Shown: positions 22,501-37,100, numbered from the stretch's first letter. The stretch is DNA of 64,000 nt from Alitta virens (GCA_932294295.1 OW028579.1:7586370-7650369), one strand, 5' to 3'. Notes: generated by a model not told the origin, from the sequence alone. Made by a program: numbers and translations.

Positions 22501-23437
22501 TGAAAATATCTGTCTTTTAGTTCCTGGAATTTTCAGGTTGTTTATTCTATGTGATCGAAGGCCAGGTCGTCTTGCTTCATCAACCTGAATTAGTTCCTTC
22601 ATGTAAGATGGGGCTTGATCATGAAGAGTCTTGTAAAGTTGTTAAGACCTTATGCTGCACTCTAAGAGTTTGTGTCTTTATTTAGGACCAAACGTGCTGC
22701 GATGTTCTGCACACTTTGCATTCGCTTCAGGTCACATTTAGGGATTCCGATGAGCACAGCATTACGATAGTCAAAATGAGACATTACAAGCCCCAGGACA
22801 TGGGTCGCACAAGCTTCTATTACCTGAAAGAATTATGGACACATTTTTGCAATTCCAGACTAGATGGTATTTCGAGAGTGCAAACATTGTTAGCTCTTTG
22901 TGGGACCTCAACTTGTCAATGCCGTCATCTTTTGATGGCCACTTTCAGAATGACCCACTGTAGGCCAAATGACATCTCAGCCCATAGTCAGCCTGATAGC
23001 ATCATCCTAACATTGACCCAATGTCAGTTATATGTAGGCTCACTTTTGGCCAACGGCAGGTCGGCCCACTTTCACATCTGATGTCTATCTAACACGGGCC
23101 CAATGTCAGTTTGGCCAACTTTGGCCAACTGCAGTTTGGTCTACTGTCAATAAATGCTTAACATAAATAAAGTCAGTATCTTGGTGGATAAACAGATAAT
23201 GAAGTGATGAGGATAAAATAAAAAGTAGACAATTTATTACCTTTCCTTTAGATTAGTACTTTTTGCTATATCCCGTATATTTGCTGGTGATTCCCTTTCA
23301 GATAGGTCTTTAATCAATCCCAGTCTTGTTCCAATAACTATTGCCATCCCTGTAGCAGTCATTCTGGTGATTTCTGCAAGTTCTTCTGCAAATCCACATT
23401 CCGCTTCTTTGCTATCTGTACTGTTGCTTGATGCCAT
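19597..23437 (-). CDS. SAM-dependent methyltransferase, 5 exons, complete (355 aa)
   Basis: Coding exons: 23437-23241, 22207-21987, 21743-21648, 21300-21162, 20011-19597. All junctions keep frame, and the total of 1068 bases ends in TAG. Residues 1-140 form an N-terminal helical or winged-helix-like region (ITRMTATGMAIVIGTRLGLI, YVREWCSVMATGGI), as in a bacterial and animal methyltransferase group related to Mycobacterium Rv2258c. Exon 4 carries the SAM-binding glycine loop (LRVLELGCNAGMLSLELA) and the acidic residue after strand 2 (FCGVDIDS). Exon 5 gives DYIFAFKVIHDV and LKTGGKFSLFEY, motifs IV and the post-motif strand. It has no signal peptide or membrane segment, so it is probably cytosolic. 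The substrate is unknown. Exon 3 (96 bp) is small, but its sequence keeps phase and contains no stop. Confidence 0.88.
22243..22790 (-). mobile_element. CR1/L2-like LINE 3' end
   Basis: On the minus strand, broken frames read DYRNAVLIGIP, QSVQNIAARLVL, LIQVDEARRPGLRSHRI and RSFSAMAP with W-N-LP nearby, the usual C-terminal end of CR1/L2-type reverse transcriptases. The 3' end is near 22243 (GCGCTATATGAA on the minus strand). It lies in the methyltransferase intron between exons 1 and 2 and is inactive. Confidence 0.7.
22890..23150 (+). repeat. GGCCAAC-rich interspersed repeat
   Basis: Contains repeated GGCCAACT/GGCCCAATGTCAG words and resembles the copies near 42400-43075 and 43890-44015. 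It is probably a non-autonomous element or degraded tandem repeat. Confidence 0.5.
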
Positions 23438-25656
23438 TTGAAAATGGTATTTAAAAAATGTTTTACGAGCCTCCTGTGATAAAAAGAAATGTGTGACAAA
23501 ACAACTGTAGTATAACCTAAATGCTCTCTGTCACTGAATGTGGTATGTGTCATGAATCGTGATATCGATGAAAACCATACATTTTAGATATTATATAAAA
23601 ATACAGCCCATCGGACGGACATTGATGATAACAATATAACCCTCTCAGAACTTCGTTCGCTGAGGATTAAAAATTAATAAGATCTTGCACCTAAAATAGA
23701 TTGTTACTTTGACATTATAGTGTCTTATCTAGTTTCTCATAAGACTCGCCATGCCGTTACACTATCTGATAACATTTATGATTACCGTAGTTGACATAAT
23801 GATATTAACAAATAAATGTCAAGGCATCAGCATACTTTAACCCAATGAAAGAAATCATCATATTGCACAAATATGATGCATAATTGCCATTAAAATACGT
23901 GGTTAAAATATTGCAACTTACCTTCTAGTTGTTGTCAAGTATAAAGCCAGTGGAAAGTGTGCAGTCAAGTAGAGTGAATTTTTAGGACAGTGCATATATT
24001 GTTTGCACATTGTATAGGAGGTCACGTTCTCATTGAGATTGACAGATGAAAACGACGAAGTTCTAAAATAATCACATCATGTGAACCTGTAATTGTGTAG
24101 ATGAAAATTCATGAATTTAATCAATGGTGTAATTAATTGATTTCACTATTATGCAAATATTTCTAGTTATTCATTCTTTTTCCAGTGTGATGGATGTTCG
24201 GTAGTTTGGGGGTAGTTCATCGTATTTGCATCATTGCACAGCCGAAGAACATTGATATCCAAAATGTTGGCTTTTACATTACAAGTACAGTGACTGCTCG
24301 GCTTTTATGACACATTTGGTGCAAGGGTTACATAAAGGTTGAGATGTTTGAAATACAATGTCAAATGTACTGTTTAGGAAACCTGTAAGCAAAAACCCTT
24401 TTTATGTTGACCATGTTTAATAGTGACATGGAGTGCAGTATTGTGCCAGGTGACACGAATTGTGCTAGTGGATGTGCTTTTATAATAGTGGAAAAGTACA
24501 TTATGTTCAACATGTTTTTTTTAATTATGACAAAGTATGTTATTATGGTTATAATGTGAATCCAGTAAGCATGTTATATATAAATTGATGTGTACCTCTT
24601 TTAGCGCTGATGCAGCTTAAAAAAAATTGTTTGTCCTGTATTATTCTGTTTTTGGAATTTAACGTGGTTTGTGTACTAATATTGTTCATATTTCAAACAA
24701 TTTATTTGGCTAGAAATATGTGTGTTCCACTTCAAACTCATCTATCTTGCAAGTACATGTATTGGAGTTTATTTCAGACTATTATCAACAAAAGGCTGAG
24801 GTTATTCCAGTGAAATATATTAATGTGTAGAATTGGCTGGCGACTTGGTCTGTCAATTGTCAAAAGATTTGGATGTAAATTTAACCAAAAACATTCATCA
24901 AGCAATACCTTTGGGGAAAGATATCTCAGCAGTTGATATTCCCATAGTTCTCTGTAGATGTCACCCATTTAAGATTTTAAAACGCCACCTTGTGGAAAAA
25001 CATGGAGTGAATTCTTTTCAAAATACGTAAGGCCAAATCATACACTATATAGTAAGTCTGATATATTTGGAATAAATCCGGTAGCCACTTGTTTTAGAGA
25101 TTCCAACCCCAAGTGTTACAACCCTTGCTTCTGGGAGGCTTAGTATTATATAGTAAACCAAAAACAGGCTTATAAACTCTTATCCGCTTATATGTACATT
25201 GTGCCACATGTAGATAATGAACAGCTAGTCACTTTACATTTAAATGTTGGTGTAGCTGAAATATAATCAAAATAGTTTTATATTCTTGCCAGTTTATTTT
25301 AAGTTCTTTGAGAAATACACACAGGAAGAGTCATACTTTTAAGATTTCTAATTGTAGGGTTTCCCAGTTTAAAGTAACCAAGCTCGAATGATTGATTTTT
25401 GGTGTGGAAACTGAATGTAATGTTTCTTTTGTGCGAACCTTACTAATACTATATTGTGTTTCTTTCTTATACCACAGTAAAATGAACCCTGTTTGCCAGA
25501 TTAGTTCCGAATTAATAAATGATGTAATATGCCTCACTTCTGTTATGAGTTGAGGATCGACTACTGTCCTCAGGAGTTTCATTACATAGAGAAGTATATA
25601 AGACCTTTGTCCTGCATGACATTCAACAATCTGGTCCAGGAATAAACTTCACCTTC

Positions 25657-25712
25657 CTTGATACTCATTGGGATCTGTCTGTCCCAATTGGCCGCCCTAA
25701 TCCACCCACCAC
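25657..25712 (+). mobile_element. SINE remnant with internal deletion
   Basis: TCTGTCTGTCCCAATTGGCC followed by GCCCTAATCCACCCACC matches the SINE tail with its middle removed. It explains part of a small open frame on the other strand. Confidence 0.6.
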
Positions 25713-26231
25713 ATCTTTGATACTCTTCCCCCAAAGCCCAGATTGTGCTGCTCTGGATTGACAATGTTCCCCAAAACAACGAAATCATGAAAGCTCGCAT
25801 GGTGTGATTATATTTTCGGTTAGGCATTATAATCTAGATTATCCTATCAACTGACTTGATCACATTTTTATACATCTAGAAACGCACGTGTGTACAAAAC
25901 ATACATAGACTGACTCCTCTAGCCTTTACTAGCCCTTATTGCTCTGGTTTTAAGCAAGGTGCAAAACTCTCTCCTCGCTTATCTGACTGAAAACAAGCTT
26001 TTGATGTCTGGACTAACAGCTCTCCGGGTGATTAAGGGACTATCATCCTTGCGCTTCTGAGGTCGTTAGAAATGCGATCATTCATAGTGGGGTCACTAGT
26101 CACTTTGATTGGAGTCCTGGTCAATGAAAAACTTCTTAATTAGAACTTCAAAGAAGTCAACTGAATTAAAAAAAGGAGCAAAGGATAAAAGCACTGCAAT
26201 TCCGTGCCACACGGTGTATCTTGCAAATATA

Positions 26232-26268
26232 GACAGACAGATAGATTGATAGATTGATAGATTGATAG
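26232..26268. repeat. GATT/GATA microsatellite
   Basis: Short run of GATAGATTGATAGATTGATA units. Confidence 0.85.
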
Positions 26269-28151
26269 AGTTTTAAAAAGACAATTTGTAATATTTATTC
26301 CCATTTCTGGTAATGCCACATCCACATCTAGGTGCAAATTTACATGCACCTAAACCAATCTAGTTTTGCAAACCTAAACTCTCAGAACAAAACATTTGTT
26401 TCAGCAGAACACATAGACTCGGGAACCTAATCTATAGAGGATGTGAATCAAGGACTCCATTGTCCTTACAGACCTTTTGAAGGTCTCCTTTGCTGTGTTG
26501 GATTCTTTATTTTTAATATATGAATGTTTCACGTAGATGTAATGTACAGCAGAATAATGTATTCCTGAGTCTGTGTCTAATAGACTGCTTTAACCAATGG
26601 TAGTCTTGGATTCACATGACGTCATCTGGAGGTCAGTTTGCAAGTCTTACAATCTACTGTGAAACCGCTATGGTAGTATATACTCTATCATTTCAGGCAG
26701 CATTAAAGTTGACTTTTCGTTATCCTTATCATTATTTAATGACTTCCTCTGAAGTTTGGTTTCTAAGTCTATGAATTTGGCTGTAAAGTTCCATATTCCA
26801 TTGAAGTCAAGAGGCTCAATGCTCTGATTTTCACCATGCGATGTCTTGGTCATGGAGTCACATCACAAACCTTTGCAGTTGTCGTGTCAGGGGCCCTAAC
26901 ACGATTCCAAACTGACTTTAGAAGAACAAGCAAACAAAGTTTGTAGTACAGCTTGTTTTTGCTTCAATGACATACGGTGCAGAAATTTTCAAACAGACAA
27001 ACTCAAACATTGAAATCCATTGTATTGGTAAGAATATGCTATAGTTCAGTAGGTACATTCACTTCAAGCATGTTATACATTGTAGGTTAATACAATCTCA
27101 AGATGAACAATTTACAGTTACTAGACATACTTTGCAAATTCTCACATATACGAAATGTGCAAGAAGCTCAGTATTTTCATATCGAAGGCTGACAATGTTG
27201 CTAGGATTAGACCAACAATTTTTTTTGAAATCCGTGATGTGGCTTTACATGTAACCTACCCACAAGTTTGAACGCCAATTTCTTGCAATATGTGCACAAT
27301 AACTTGAATTCAGAGTGCTGCACAACGTACATTGTGTTTCTAATTCTAACCCAAGTATTCATAAACGAGTGTTGGTCTTTGCACAGTTTTATCCGTTTTC
27401 TTGAATGGAAATGTATATTTATTGTAAGAACAACAGGTCAAGTTAATGTTCACCTACAAGATTACAACTGACATTCACACGAAGGAATGTAAAACACCAG
27501 TTAGCATTGCACTAAACATTTCACAGCTTTGATGAAATATGTCATGTCGCGGCTAAAAGAAATGTGTTATTTCACACTCACAGATACCTTTGACAAGTAA
27601 CAATGAACACAATAAATGCAAAAATACAATCCCATGATATCTCTCACATTCTTATCTGAGCATTGCCATGCTAACTATTTTGTGATTTACAAAAATCTTC
27701 ATCATATCCGTAATCAGTAAATCTGTTAATAATTAATGATTAATATTTTAACACATCCAGTGGTACTTGAGCTGTACTAAACAAGATCTAATAAAGCATT
27801 GCTTGAATGACATTCAATTTTTTATTCCTGAAGCTATCCTTATTACTTGAAGACAAAATATTACTGTTTATTAAGTGAAGTATGGATTGGGCACCCAAAC
27901 AAAAGGATTCAGCAGAAATGAAATGTCTGAAATGATAATTTGATGTTTTGGAGGCATGATGTCGATTAATTAACTACTTATTAACTATCAAGACTTTCTA
28001 GTAGCACTTTCATTTGAACGAGAACGTCTAAATGCAAAATGGCTGACAAATTTGTTGCTTTCTGTTATATACAACTACAATTTGTATATTTCTTCAATCA
28101 TGGACTTCACACCACCCTGTCAACATATACAATCACTAGCTAGTTGTCCTT

Positions 28152-31100
28152 TCAAGTAGACTGGACATGTTTCAAGACAATTTCGATAAATTCTTCATAT
28201 TCCAAGTATCCGGACTGGTCGGTATCTGCAATGTCTATCATACTTTGGACATCCTCTTCAGAAAACACTTTTCCCATCTCTTTGAAAACCATCATCAATT
28301 CTTTCTTGTCTATCTTTCCATTTCCATCCTTATCGAAGATTGCAAAGACTTTCCTCATTGCAGCTTTACTGAAATGAAAAGGTGTGTATATGCAATATGT
28401 ACTGTTGAAGCAGACACTGTCACAATGTTGTGAGCATATTTTTTAATTATTGCAAGGCTCTGTTAATTTCTACTTGGATTCAAATCAGGGCATTTTCTAA
28501 GCATTGTATTGCTATGAGTCATTTAGAAGAAGTTAGGTCACAACTAATTGTTATCATAAACTCACTGATGTTGTATACTTGTAGAATATGATTTTTTTTT
28601 TTGTCATTTACTGCCGTTTTATCAACTATTTACACATAATTTAATTATTTAGCAGTCTGTCCAACAAATCCAGCACATAATCAAGTATTTCCTCCCAGCT
28701 TTAGTCATCTTTTTGAGGCTCGTCCTCATGCCATTCAACAATCAGGACTGCGAATGAAATTTTAGATTAATGCATCTGGAATAGGTACCACCATCATACA
28801 AGAGAAGAAACACCACCAATACCACTCTGGAACATTCCAACCCCGAAATTAATATGGATTTGGATAAGCTAAAGAAAGCAGAAACATATCCAGCAGAATG
28901 TCGAAGAAGATTTTACATCATCAGATGCCACTATGAATCACACAAATTTCTATATACTGACGGTTCCAAAGCACACTGCTAATGTAGTCTCTTCTAATAA
29001 ATCAAACTACTGCAGTGATTGCCTTCAAGGTGAAAGCTTAGTGTATACTGCAGAATTAATGGCTATTTATAAAGCAACAAAGGTTATAGTCAACTCAGAA
29101 TATAAAAACTTGGTTGTCTGTTCTGACTCAAAGTCTGCATTACAAGCTCTTCAATATACACTCCTGGGCAAAAAAAATGAGCCAAGTCAGAATTTCATGT
29201 CATTGTAATGTTGCTTGATTTCTAAACAAAATACAGAACCATGTTGCATTATATTGTTATGTATCACACAAAAATCGCTTAAATTTAATAGGGGATGGCT
29301 TTTCCTTTGGCTTTTTTAAAAAGAGTTTTTTCACCACACTTTTAGTGAGCCTTAAACACCTGGGATTGACTACATTTTCCCACTCAAATTTCACTGCTTT
29401 CCAAAGATCCTCTGTGTTTGCAAACTTCCGTCCAGTTAGTTTGCCTTCCATGTAGGCCCACATATTCTCTATTGGACTTACATCCAGACTTTTTTCCGGC
29501 CAAAACATGGAAGTAATAGACTTGCGTTCTAATATTGTTTTGTCACTTTTGCTGTGTGAGCAGGGGCATTATGCTAGAATACTACACTTTCATTGTTTTC
29601 ATCAGGGAAAAGTTTCCTAATACTAGGGCGAAGGCCTTTCTTCAAAATGTCAAGTACTTGGCTGCATTTACAGATTTATCACATCTGATAACTTGAGAAG
29701 GCAGCTCAGACCTCGATTCCACCTCAACCATGCTTGACGTTAGTGGAAATACAGTCAGGGTGAAATCTTTCATTGGGACCGTCTTATGCAACGTTCGGGA
29801 GCATCAGAGAAAAATATGAACAGAGATTCATCACTCCAGATGACCTTATCAAACCATTCTTCATCAAGATTACCATACTCTGAGTGCCCTCGAAGGTCCT
29901 TGGCCTCCACACGGGGAGGGTGGAAACACTTGGGGTAAAGTCCTCGATCACCAGTGGCTAAAACAAGGCAGTGCGCATTGCACAAGCTGCTCCAGCTTTA
30001 CACGAGGGTGTGTCCCCTACCATACAGGGGAAAGTTTAATGAATATGTCCAATTTGACACTTTCAGACCGGCTCGCACGTCCCCTGGGTGAACAAGGTGC
30101 GCGTCCCTCAGCGGTAAACCAGGCTGAGGTAGAAAAATTGGCTACTGGTTCCAGACATAGTAAACGTTCACGCACATCATCAGATGATGCAAATCAAAGC
30201 TCTAATTATGAATCTATATCTATATCTATATCTGCCATTGCAATTTGTAGAGCTTTAAAAGAAACCGTTGGTTTCGTGGAAAACACTAGAAGGTTAAAAA
30301 ATTCATCCTTGCTGGTGCAGGTTGCACACAGGGACCAGTCATTGAAATTGCTGGAGTTGAAGGCCTTTGCGGGTGTCCCACTAAGCTGGAGCCCCATCGG
30401 TTCTTCAACTCCTGCAAAGGAGTTATAACATCGCATGAGAGCAGTCTCTGCTCTGATGACGAACTGAGGGACTGGCTGAATGACTACAATGTCATCCACA
30501 TTCAACGCCAGCCCCCCAGATATTCACGACAGCTACTTACTCTGACCTTTGATGGCACAGTTTTGCCTGACAAGGTCAGCATTGGGTTCGAGTGGTGTAG
30601 GGTACGTCCCTACATCCCGAACCCAAAACGATGTTATAACTGCCAAAGATTTGACCATTTCAGCGGCTCCTGCCATACCAAAGCAACCTGCGCCAATTGT
30701 GGATCACGGGAACACACTCATTCCCGTGACTTACCATGTAAGAGGCCTTCTTATTGTGTTAATTGTGGAGGTGATGGGCCAGCCTATCATCGTGGCTGTC
30801 CAAAGTGGCAGCTAGAAAAAAAGCAATGGAACAGGAGGCAAGGACTAATGCCCTCCCAAGGCCTGAACGGGAGGGGACAAGTGTTAAAATATCAATTGTT
30901 CCCAAAAGACCCCCCCCCCCCCCTTAACAGAAAAGTACTTCACAAATCTAGTGCACTGGGTATCATAAAACCACCATCTCGGCATGGTGGGGCCCCAAAA
31001 AGTGCATTATCACCAAAAGAGGAAACAAATTTGCAAAAGAAGTAAGTATTCATACAGAATCTTACCATGCACTATAGACTTCACTATAATATTATTAAAT

Positions 31101-34100
31101 TTGTTTAACTAACTCATGGACAGTATTATTCAGTGGAACTGTCGTGGTTTCAGAGCCAACTTTGATGAAATAGGTTGCATGGTCCTAGACTTAAACCCTA
31201 GTGTTTTCTGCCTACAGGAAACTTTTCTGAAACCCCCGAATAGTTTAAAACTGAGAAATTATCATATGTATAATACATATGGCAATATTGCCCAGGAGAG
31301 AGCCACTGGTGGCTCATCAATTTAATTAAAAATGGAATCATTCATACCCATTTTGCTCTTAACACAAACCTTCAGTCTACAGCAGTTCATCTGAACCTGA
31401 ATAAAACAATCACTATATGTTCCTTATATATTCCTCCACCCTTTAACCTTACAGCCAGTGATAATCTTTATGTGCGCAACTGTGACCAATGTAGACGTTA
31501 TAAGAAAGCGTGACAAGCACCTAGATCCCCCATGGTGAAATACCATGCTGGTGAGCCCATGGAGAGAATCTATCTTGATATCCTGGGACCACTGGCTGAA
31601 ACAATCCACCAGAATAAATACGTCTAAGTAATGGTGGATCAATTCACCAAGTGGATAGAGCTCAAAGGCTTATCTGATCAGACCGCAAAAACAGTGGCCT
31701 GGACATTCATCAAAGAATTTGTGTGCCGAATGGGTTGTGCTCTACATGTGTTCAGCGATCAAGGTAGAAACTTTGAGGGCCGGCTGTTCCATGACTTTTG
31801 TGCCTTGTTACAAATGGCCAAATTTTGGGGAAGACATAATTGCAGATCAGGTATCACTCAGGGTTATACGAAATGACTCTGTGCCCCTGAATGTAGCAAC
31901 AAGTTGCATTCAATTTTACCTTGCATTCAAAATAAAATACCTAGTAGGTTCAATACTCACAAAGATCATTCAAGACTTACACATTTACACCTTTTAGTCA
32001 ATGAACCGGCACCGGTATGCCAGAGTTGTCGGTGCCCCCTTACAATCAAACATATTTTATTAGATTGCATCCAATTACAACGCATTAGAAGACCTTTGTT
32101 TCAAGCTACTACCTTACAACATCTCTTTACAAGATATCCAACACAGACAATTATTGATTTTTTACATGCTTCTGGTTTCTACCACCAAAAATAGATAATT
32201 AATCCTAACCTAGAGAGCCTCTACATAGCCCACTCAGGTGCTGATGAGGCATTAAACAATAACACACACACACATACATCATATCCTTCAAATATCATCT
32301 TATAATTATTACGGGAAGCAAATATATACTATCAATTGTAATATTATTGTGAACCAAGTTTGAATATTCCCAACCATTGCAGCCTTTACATAGCCCAATA
32401 GGTGCTGATGAGGCGTTAAACACGAATCACACACACACAGTTTTAGTTGAATTGGCTTGGTACGTCATACATTTACTTAATTCCATTGGCGGTAAGACGT
32501 CATACACTTGCTCGAATAGTCATAGTCACACTCAATTAGATGATTTTAAATTAATGTAACTTAAATAACTACCTGACGTGCTATCCACCAACTATACCAG
32601 CTGTATTGCATACGTAACACCCTAGATTTGAGTGGAATTTGGCAGTAAAAAGTCTTTGTGTACATTGTTAGAGAAATGATAGTAATACCTAGAAAACTCA
32701 CTTATGCATTTGCAGGGGAGCATCTCCCATGACCCTAATGTACTCCTCAAACGAGATCTCTTGGTCTCCTGAAGTGTCTGCCAGTTTGAAGAATCTCTGC
32801 AAATAAGTTAATCACAATTATAATTCATTCTTTTTAACAATTTACCAAGTTACCCAGAGATGTTTGGCTTATTGTTGGGACAGCTTCTAAAATTGGGCTT
32901 GAATAGTCATAGTGGAGCGTTTGATACCATCTTTAATTATAATGCTTATATCAGAGTTTGCATATATTCTGAAAACTGTGTCTGAATGAACTTGTTTTAA
33001 ATTTGTTTCACGAACACAATGCCATGAAAGGTTGTAATACCTTTTTACATCATATCCTCCTAATAGCATTTTGCAATAGTTGGTAAAACACAAATCACAC
33101 ACACACATACAGTGAAAATAGGCAGTTTTATATGTCATTCATATGATTGCATCGTATCTTAATATTTGGACATTAGAAAGGGCAATATGGCCATACAGCA
33201 ATTTCCTTCTCTTGTCCCTGGTATCCTTGCGTGCGGAGTGCTTTGGTCAACTCCGTTAAGGTCAACGTCCCATTGTCATCTTTATCCGCCTCCTTGAAAA
33301 ACTTCTCCAGGTTCTGCGTAATCTTTTTTCGGCTGAAACATTCAAATAATAGTCAAGCAATTTAAATGGTTAAATCTGCAATATTGAGCCTGTTTGACTC
33401 ACCATCTTTTCAAGGATACATTTGACTCATGTATATAAACTTAATGTCAGCATTTGCATTTCAAATGTCAGCAATTTCGCCATTTCAGAAGCATCACCAC
33501 ACTCAAGAAAAATGAGAAGTTGCAAGTTGACATTTATCACATTTATTGTGTATTTAACAATTTGCCGTGTTAAAGTTGTTTTTTCTTTTACAGCTGCTTA
33601 GTGTTCATATAATACCTCCATGATATAAAGAAGTGAACTATCCCATTCATTGAGTGGATTTATACTAATGAACTTAAGTAATGAATACTGTTATTTGTCA
33701 CGTTAATAAAAATTAACTGAAAACTTCATATAGTTATTTTTTTTATACTGTTCGAATAAACTTGTTCTGAGTTCTGGTCATCTCTGTGAAAGAGCCAATA
33801 AATAATTTAGGTGTAGAGTATTATAAAAGCTTCTGCCAGAAAAACTGCATGCTAGTCTCCACACTATCCAGTTGGACACATGATATTACCTGTCATAGGT
33901 CCAGAGATATGAATAATGTAACATTTCCACCTTTCAGTCTCTTACTGTTGTTTTATGGTTGCTATAACACAGTCAAAATAAAAAGATATCCGTGCAAGGT
34001 AAAATGGGTTTCAGCCTTCACAAAAACCTGTATAACTAGAAATTTGCTGTTTTTCCCTCTTTTAAAGACTGCTTATATCCATCTAATTGCAAATTTACCC

Positions 34101-37100
34101 ATATAAGGAAACCGAGGTCAGATACACATTTCCATGGCAACCAGAGACTGCAAAAAGTATATTTCTTTATTCAGTGAGGTTTTTACATGCAAATTATTAA
34201 ATATCACCTTCCTATGTTCAATATATCTTATAAAATGTTTATTCCCATATTACTGAGACTTTCTCTGAAAATGTGACAATTTTAAAAAGGAACTTTCAGT
34301 GATGCTTTTTTTCTGAGAGGGTTTCTCCCAAGGTGTCTTGAGATACCAAATGTATATTATTTTACTGTGTTATAAAAGCTTGACAGTCAAAGATATCAAG
34401 GCAAATTAATAAAATTTATGAAAATATTTGTAAAACTGCTACCATAGCAACAGGAAATGGAGAAAAACTAGTGTTTACTGCAAAACTTTAATGAGGTCAG
34501 CCATGCAGATTAGCCATGGTACCAACAAATGTCAAGCACTGTAATTAACAGCATACCACCAAATTTATTTTTGTTAATTTGTTCAATACAAAAACGTACT
34601 TGTTGCCATGGATACCAGAAAAAACATCTCCGGTCCAAGAAACTGACAAAACGAGTACCAATTACAAAAAATACAGAAAATTTCCAATTTAATGATACCA
34701 AATTTGAGGAGGTGTGGATCGGTGCAAACTAAGTGCCCTTTTTATTCACATTTTCTGGCCTTGGCCCCCTGACTATATTTCCTCTCGCATTTTTGCACAC
34801 CCAACAAGCAGAGGTATGCCTATGATAAGAGTGGAAAGTACCCCAAAATAAAGGGTTGTCTCAATTGAACTACATGTATATAGTAGGCCTGTCAACTAAT
34901 TTGAGTCGACTCTTATTAAACACTACCAAATACTCATAATAGGTGCCAGGATCAAATGCTGATCAACAAACTTTCGGTTCATTACTATCGTGCATCTGAC
35001 CTAGCATATTTGTATTTTTAATTTTTAAAGATTAAAGTCTAATGAATAATTTAGGCACCCTAGATTATGCAATTTAAAATACTGTTACGAGTATATCAAT
35101 TCCAATCATTCCTGAGACTTTCACAGTTCTGTAGTAGCGTATTACAAATAAATGTGGTTGACAAAAGTATGAGAGACAGCGTCAACTATTAGAAGTGTGA
35201 TACCACCTACAGAAGCCTATGGCAAAGGCAACCATTATGACATCGCATGGTTTTCTACATAGCCCACTCAGGTGCTGATGAGGCGTTAAACAATAACACA
35301 CACATGACATCGCATGGATTCGTCTGTCACCTGTAGACTGTAGAAACTTTTTATAACTATCAGTTTCCAGGCACCAGTCACCCATGAATAATCGCCTAAC
35401 TACAGTTTGTCTCATCCCACGTGGGGGCAGTTGGCAGGTAAAACCTCTCAGCCACCACACTCCTGGGCAAAAAATGAGGCAAGCCAATGTATCATATCAG
35501 TATGTTAACGGCACAAAGTCTGTAACTGCAACAGAATGCTTGTACATTTTGCAATAAGGGCTTTTGTTTAACCTTGAAATAATTTTTTCTGATGACACAG
35601 CAAAAGTTATTTAACAACAACAGGTTTTGGCTTCATTCAATGACTTGATATATTTTGGCATTTACCAACGGTTTATCTCGACTTGAATAACATGTTACAC
35701 AACAAGAAAAGGTTAGCATGGGGGAAAAATGTCAACATTTGGAAGGCTTTTGAAGTCCGAAATGAAAATAAAATATCTGTAAAAAGAAGACTGCCAAAGA
35801 ATGCGACTTCAAAATTGCTTTTAAAACTGAAACTTAGGAAAAGAAAAACATGCCATTTTGAACTTTTCCAATTGTTTTAGTGAAATATTACTGTGTTTAG
35901 GTTTTGGATGGTATTCTTGCTGAAAACAATGGACAAGAGATTTATGAAAAACCAGTCTGGCTCATGTATTGTGTGTCCACCAGTACTAGCTGGTCATTGT
36001 CGTGTGCCCATTACATCCTAACCAGTTTAGATCTGCCCTCTGTCCTAGCCAAAATAAATTGAATTGTTGAGTCAGACTAAAAACCATTTTTGTCATATTT
36101 GCTATTCGGCATAATGTTCATGCATTCTGTTACAAAAAGAAAGTTTTGCTGCAAGCATACTGATGCACATTGGCATGCCTCGTTTTTTATTATTATTTTT
36201 TTTTTGCCCAGGAGTTTAGGTAGGGTACACAAACAAGTGATTATTACTTATGGATGCCGTCGAGTCACTTCTACTACTCATCGACTTACCCCTAGTACCC
36301 CTCAACGAGCCGTCGGGTTTACTATGACTAAAATTAGGGACAGATAACTCGTCCACTTCATCGGGTAATCCACCGACTTCGACGGGTAATCCGCCGAGTT
36401 GTACGGGTTTATGACAGTTTTTGGACACCCGGGAGTTTGCGAAGTGTATGCCATGAAAGCATACGTCTACACGTCGCTACAAGCGGCTCCGAAACTAGGG
36501 GTAAGTCGATGAGTAGTAGAAGTGACTCGACGGCATCCATAAGTAACCCGTTGAGTTAGTTGAAAAATGCTCTTTCATTTAAATATTTATTACTCTCCTT
36601 CAGAACTGCCGTATTTTTTTCTTGTTCAGAAGTGCCGTAGCTTCATTATTTTTATTATTTTCATGGCAGGAGGCCAATTTCTCCTTTTTTAAAAACTATA
36701 TTCCCACAGATGGCAGCATCTATTAGACCCCCTAGTTCATAGAAAACTCGTGGTGGAGTTGGATGACCGTACGAGCAAGAGATGCAGCCCTTATTTAATA
36801 AATTTTTGGTAAATGTACGGAAAAAACGTCAAATTCCAGGAGAGACTCGACGTGTTGTACGGGTAAGCCGACGGCTAGTAGTTTTAACACGCCGACTTTC
36901 CCGTCATTATATTTTAAAATAAGACCAGGCGATGTACACGTCGAGTTATTCATAGAAGCCGTTGAGTTACTTGTAGAACACGTCGAGTCACCCCTGGAAG
37001 CCGTGGAGTCTCCTGGAATTTCGTCCCCTAATTGGCCGTAACCCGTCGAGTCACCTGTAGAACTCGTCGAGTCACCCGTAGAACCTGTCGAGCTCTGTCG

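Larger units (their letters stand above)
23438..28151. other. Intergenic region, no gene recognised
   Basis: It holds the promoter side of the methyltransferase gene and the 3' flank of the EF-hand gene. I saw only a SINE remnant (25657-25712) and a GATT-type microsatellite (about 26232-26268). The short open frames have no recognisable motif, and I do not call them. Confidence 0.6.

Noticed and set aside
25582..25827. 81-residue frame with a signal-peptide-like start
   Set aside because: Part of it is a SINE-tail remnant (25657-25712), and there is no supporting exon or motif.
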